Origin: Campylorhamphus procurvoides
Taxonomy: Eukaryota > Chordata > Aves > Passeriformes > Dendrocolaptidae
Assembly (NCBI GenBank): GCA_013396655.1
Contig: WBMV01003352.1
Span: 347,501 to 411,500 of the forward strand
DNA: 64,000 nucleotides
Direction: 5' to 3'
Shown here: piece by piece, positions 61,501 through 64,000 of the stretch
Numbering within the stretch: the first letter of the stretch is position 1
Layout: every line of letters begins with the position of its first letter
Translations under genes and position numbers: made by a program
Notes under the pieces: model-generated
What the model saw: only the letters and a program-made list of their open reading frames with translations
The model's database searches: none
Told to the model about the DNA's origin: nothing

Positions 61501-63294
61501 CACTCTTTGGCTGCCTGAGATCAAGGGGAGAATCCTTAATTTTATTTCCATACTTGCCCGTTTGGGCATGAGAAGAGAGGCTGGTGTTCCGGCAGGCACA
61601 TTTAGCTTTAATCTTTGCCTTGAAGACTTCAAGTGTAATATATGCATTTGCTTCAGATGATCATTTATGCAGATGAAAAATACTATTTTTGCCCTCTAGT
61701 ACCTTTTTTAAAAACATAATATTTTTCATGGATGTGTCTGGATGTCCAGGGAGACAAATAACTTGGTGCTGGTGCTAACAACTATACGTGCTGACATGAC
61801 TATGTGTCACCTCTAGAATCACCACATCTGTTTCACAGAGGTGCTGCCTAGCTCTGAGTACCCCGGAGAGCTCCGAGATGGCATTAGAGCAGTGTTGAGG
61901 TGGCCCCAAATACAGAAGAAAGAAGCAGTAAATGTATAAAAAGGGAGCCTTTGTGCAAGAGAGAATTGCAAATGGAGTTGGGATGTCCAAGATCCTCAGT
62001 GTGTGAAATATCTGAGGCCATTAGGAAGACAAATGCACTCTAGTAAATCAAGGAAGAAAGAAAATAGGGAAGCTTGAGCTGAAATTCAGGATGTTGGTAA
62101 TTCCAGTTTGGTTTGGGTGTTCAGCAATTTGTCTTGAGGCACAAAAACGCTTTGAGGCTCAAGTCTATTCTGGCAACCCTTCCAATTAAAGGTCTTATTG
62201 AAAGGAAAGTGAAAAAATACCCTCATCTATCATGCTGGCTGTAGACTTGGTTCATTCCCTCCAGAAGGTTCTGCAGGCACATGGCCCTGACCTTCAGTGC
62301 CAGCTGTGAGTGTGCAGGCTGGTTGAGGAGCTCAGGCTCACATCTCACTGGGAAACTGCCAGGAGAGTAAATAAACAGGCAGCAAAGCAGAACTGCCCTG
62401 CAGGACAACTGGCTCTTGGAACAACAGCACTGTGGGAGCTCCTGCTGCTGTTTCAGTTTGTCTTCTCTCTTAACAGGTTTTCCCTGGGTTTTATGCACGC
62501 CTTGACCGCTCTCCAGCAGAGCTGAGGGCCAGCAGTGCCCTTCAGAGGGATCTGCTCTGCCCTGCCCGGGAGGCACAGTTAGCTCTGGTGCAGAACAACA
62601 TTCCGAGGGTTCTGATGTCCTGGCACAGGCCTGGCATCAAGGCTGGCTTCATGGCACAGCCCATCTGCCCCCGGTGCTGTAGGTGGAGCTGCACTGTCAG
62701 GGATGGCTCGTGGCTGCTGCTCCCCCTGAGCACACCAGGGGTGTGTGATGAGCCTGGTCACATTTATCACACCAACATCCATTTGGGGACCCTGCAAAGC
62801 TGCCTGAGTTGTCGCATCTGTGGACCAGCAGCTCCTTGGCAGCACTGGTGGTGTAGTTTGAGGGCTGCCTAAAGTGCGTGTCGTTAACTCGAGGGACCAC
62901 AGCAGCCCCAAAGGTTTATCAGAGGTGCTGAACTGGAGTGTGGGGATAATTCCAGTGGCTGGAACAGAAGAACAGGAGGTTGGACATGTCCTGGAGTCTC
63001 TCACTGGTGTATTTTGAGTCTCTCTTAACCTCCCTCCTCTCCCTTCTCACAGAAGTATTTGAAGAGAGAAGTAAATGTCAGCAAAGGCTTTTAGAATCTC
63101 GGATTTCAGGTGCTGCAGAAAAGCCAAGTATTTTACAGGCATTCAAAATCAGATGTCTCCATTTAGGAAATAACAGTTATTAATTCTTTCAGTCAAACTA
63201 CTCAAAGCTTTTATTCTTGTGTAAACTAGTAGTCTACAGCCTATTTAAGTAAAAAAACCCCAACACAACAAACGAACCAACAGAGTCTTTTTAG
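61501..63294. other. Non-coding stretch with a GC-rich patch
   Basis: No gene is supported. A GC-rich patch at about 62240-62960 supports overlapping frames of 94-141 codons on both strands that look compositional. A strong acceptor-like pyrimidine tract ends at about 63052, but no good donor follows within a sensible exon length. Confidence 0.45.
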
Positions 63295-63360
63295 GTGTTA
63301 ATTATGGGAGCACCTAAACCTTGCCATCAAAATTGCACCTCTGCAGAAGAAAAATTACAG
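63295..63360 (+). other. Weak candidate exon (66 nt)
   Basis: An acceptor-like 'gagtctttttag' precedes 66 nt open in one frame (22 codons), followed by the ideal donor CAG/gtaagt at 63358-63366. The peptide is unrecognisable, and a perfect donor 9-mer is expected about once per two windows by chance. It could equally be part of a non-coding transcript. Confidence 0.12.
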
Positions 63361-63494
63361 GTAAGTACTCTCTTTAAAGAGATACTGTCTAACTCCATTA
63401 AAAAAAAAATAGTAGATAAAGTCTGGAGTGAAAACTTCAGCCTTTCCAAGTCCAGCCCCTTCCCTTGGAGTTCCTGAACTTGCAGCATCTTAGA

Positions 63495-63640
63495 AAGACA
63501 CACTTTGGAAGGGACCTGTGAGGGCCACCTGGTCCAGCCTCCTCCCCACGCAGGGCTGACATCACATCAAGGTTTGCTCAGGATTTCGTCCTGTCAGGCC
63601 CTGGAAATCTTCAAGGACTCAAATATCTTTAAAAATAAGA
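63495..63640 (-). mobile_element. CR1 LINE fragment, old
   Basis: 'ctttggaagggacctgtgag' is followed by 'cacctggtccagcctcctcc', 'ggtttgctcaggatttcgtc' and 'tggaaatcttcaaggactca'. This is the reverse complement of an older CR1 3' region, in which 'ttggaagggacctctggaga' precedes 'tagtccaacc', 'gttgcccaggatcgtgtcc' and 'gaatatctccaagga'. The order is kept with many substitutions. It is inserted on the minus strand and truncated. Confidence 0.65.
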
Positions 63641-64000
63641 AAGTAAACATATTTTGGAGTCATATGCTTAAAAGTTTAGGCTTTAGAAATCAGTGAGCAA
63701 CTGTTGATTGAAGGAAACAAGACAGCAAGGATGACCTTTCTCTCTCCTTTTCCTCCAGGTGCAAGCAGTGTCTGTTCCTCTGTAAATATTTTCTGAATAG
63801 CTGTCCTTTCATACCTAAATAGTAAAAAAAATTAAAAAAATAAAATTAGAGCAACTTTTGTCTCTCTTGTGTTTCATTTCCAAGCTAAATTTTAAAGCAC
63901 AGCACCTTTTTATGACTGCTATAGATAACATTTTTGAAGTCTGGGTAAAGAATGGAAACACAGACAGATTTTGTTACAGAGCTGCTAAAGATGCTGCTGT
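63641..64000. other. AT-rich non-coding end of window
   Basis: Only an A-rich, TTAAA-interrupted run at about 63823-63846 stands out. No gene or recognised repeat. Confidence 0.55.

Noticed and set aside
1..64000. Endogenous retrovirus, tRNA gene, microRNA or CRISPR array
   Set aside because: I looked for paired long terminal repeats, tRNA box motifs, a few well-known microRNA mature sequences and regularly spaced repeats, and found none I could support by eye.

Overview
The window looks like non-coding vertebrate DNA from a bird, most likely a neoavian or songbird genome. The evidence is CR1 LINE fragments (13214-13282, 56444-57485, 63495-63640), including one with the 8-bp terminal repeat typical of avian CR1 3' ends. 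There are also scattered, very old MIR/CORE-SINE remnants, few repeats overall, and nothing resembling Alu, B1 or L1. The species cannot be named from sequence alone.

No complete gene is visible. Open frames are short and mostly overlap one another on both strands, and the longest ones lie in GC-rich or tandemly repeated DNA where stop codons are rare. The best coding candidate is one splice-flanked exon of 142 nt at 41417-41558 (+), which I could not assign to a family. Two much weaker splice-flanked segments (39474-39521 and 63295-63360) are given as leads only. The window therefore reads as a gene desert or the inside of very large introns.

Layout: 1-13 kb is AT-rich unique sequence with MIR-type remnants near 2 kb, GC-rich patches near 6.4 and 9.4 kb, and a motif-dense block at 11.17-11.48 kb holding a 19-bp MAF-type palindrome. 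13-24 kb has a CR1 3' end, a good MIR, a 46-nt homopyrimidine tract and a CArG box. 24.15-24.38 kb is a degenerate telomere-like (TTAGGG-type) block flanked by a ~55-bp direct repeat. 24-33 kb is mostly unique sequence with a GATA-type inverted repeat. 33.64-34.37 kb is a CpG-rich island containing a 25-bp minisatellite. 34-46 kb holds the exon candidate and two copies of an unrecognised dispersed repeat 4.6 kb apart. 46.04-47.0 kb is a 48-bp minisatellite followed by a second CpG-rich island with a 10-bp minisatellite. 47-64 kb is unique sequence interrupted by MIR-type remnants, an ATC microsatellite, an inverted-repeat DNA element and two CR1 copies, one of which still shows reverse-transcriptase motifs with both catalytic aspartate positions altered.

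I found no operon, CRISPR array, defence locus or other convincing new molecular system. The items most worth a second look are the telomere-like block, the unclassified repeat pair, the candidate exon and the two minisatellite/CpG-island pairs.
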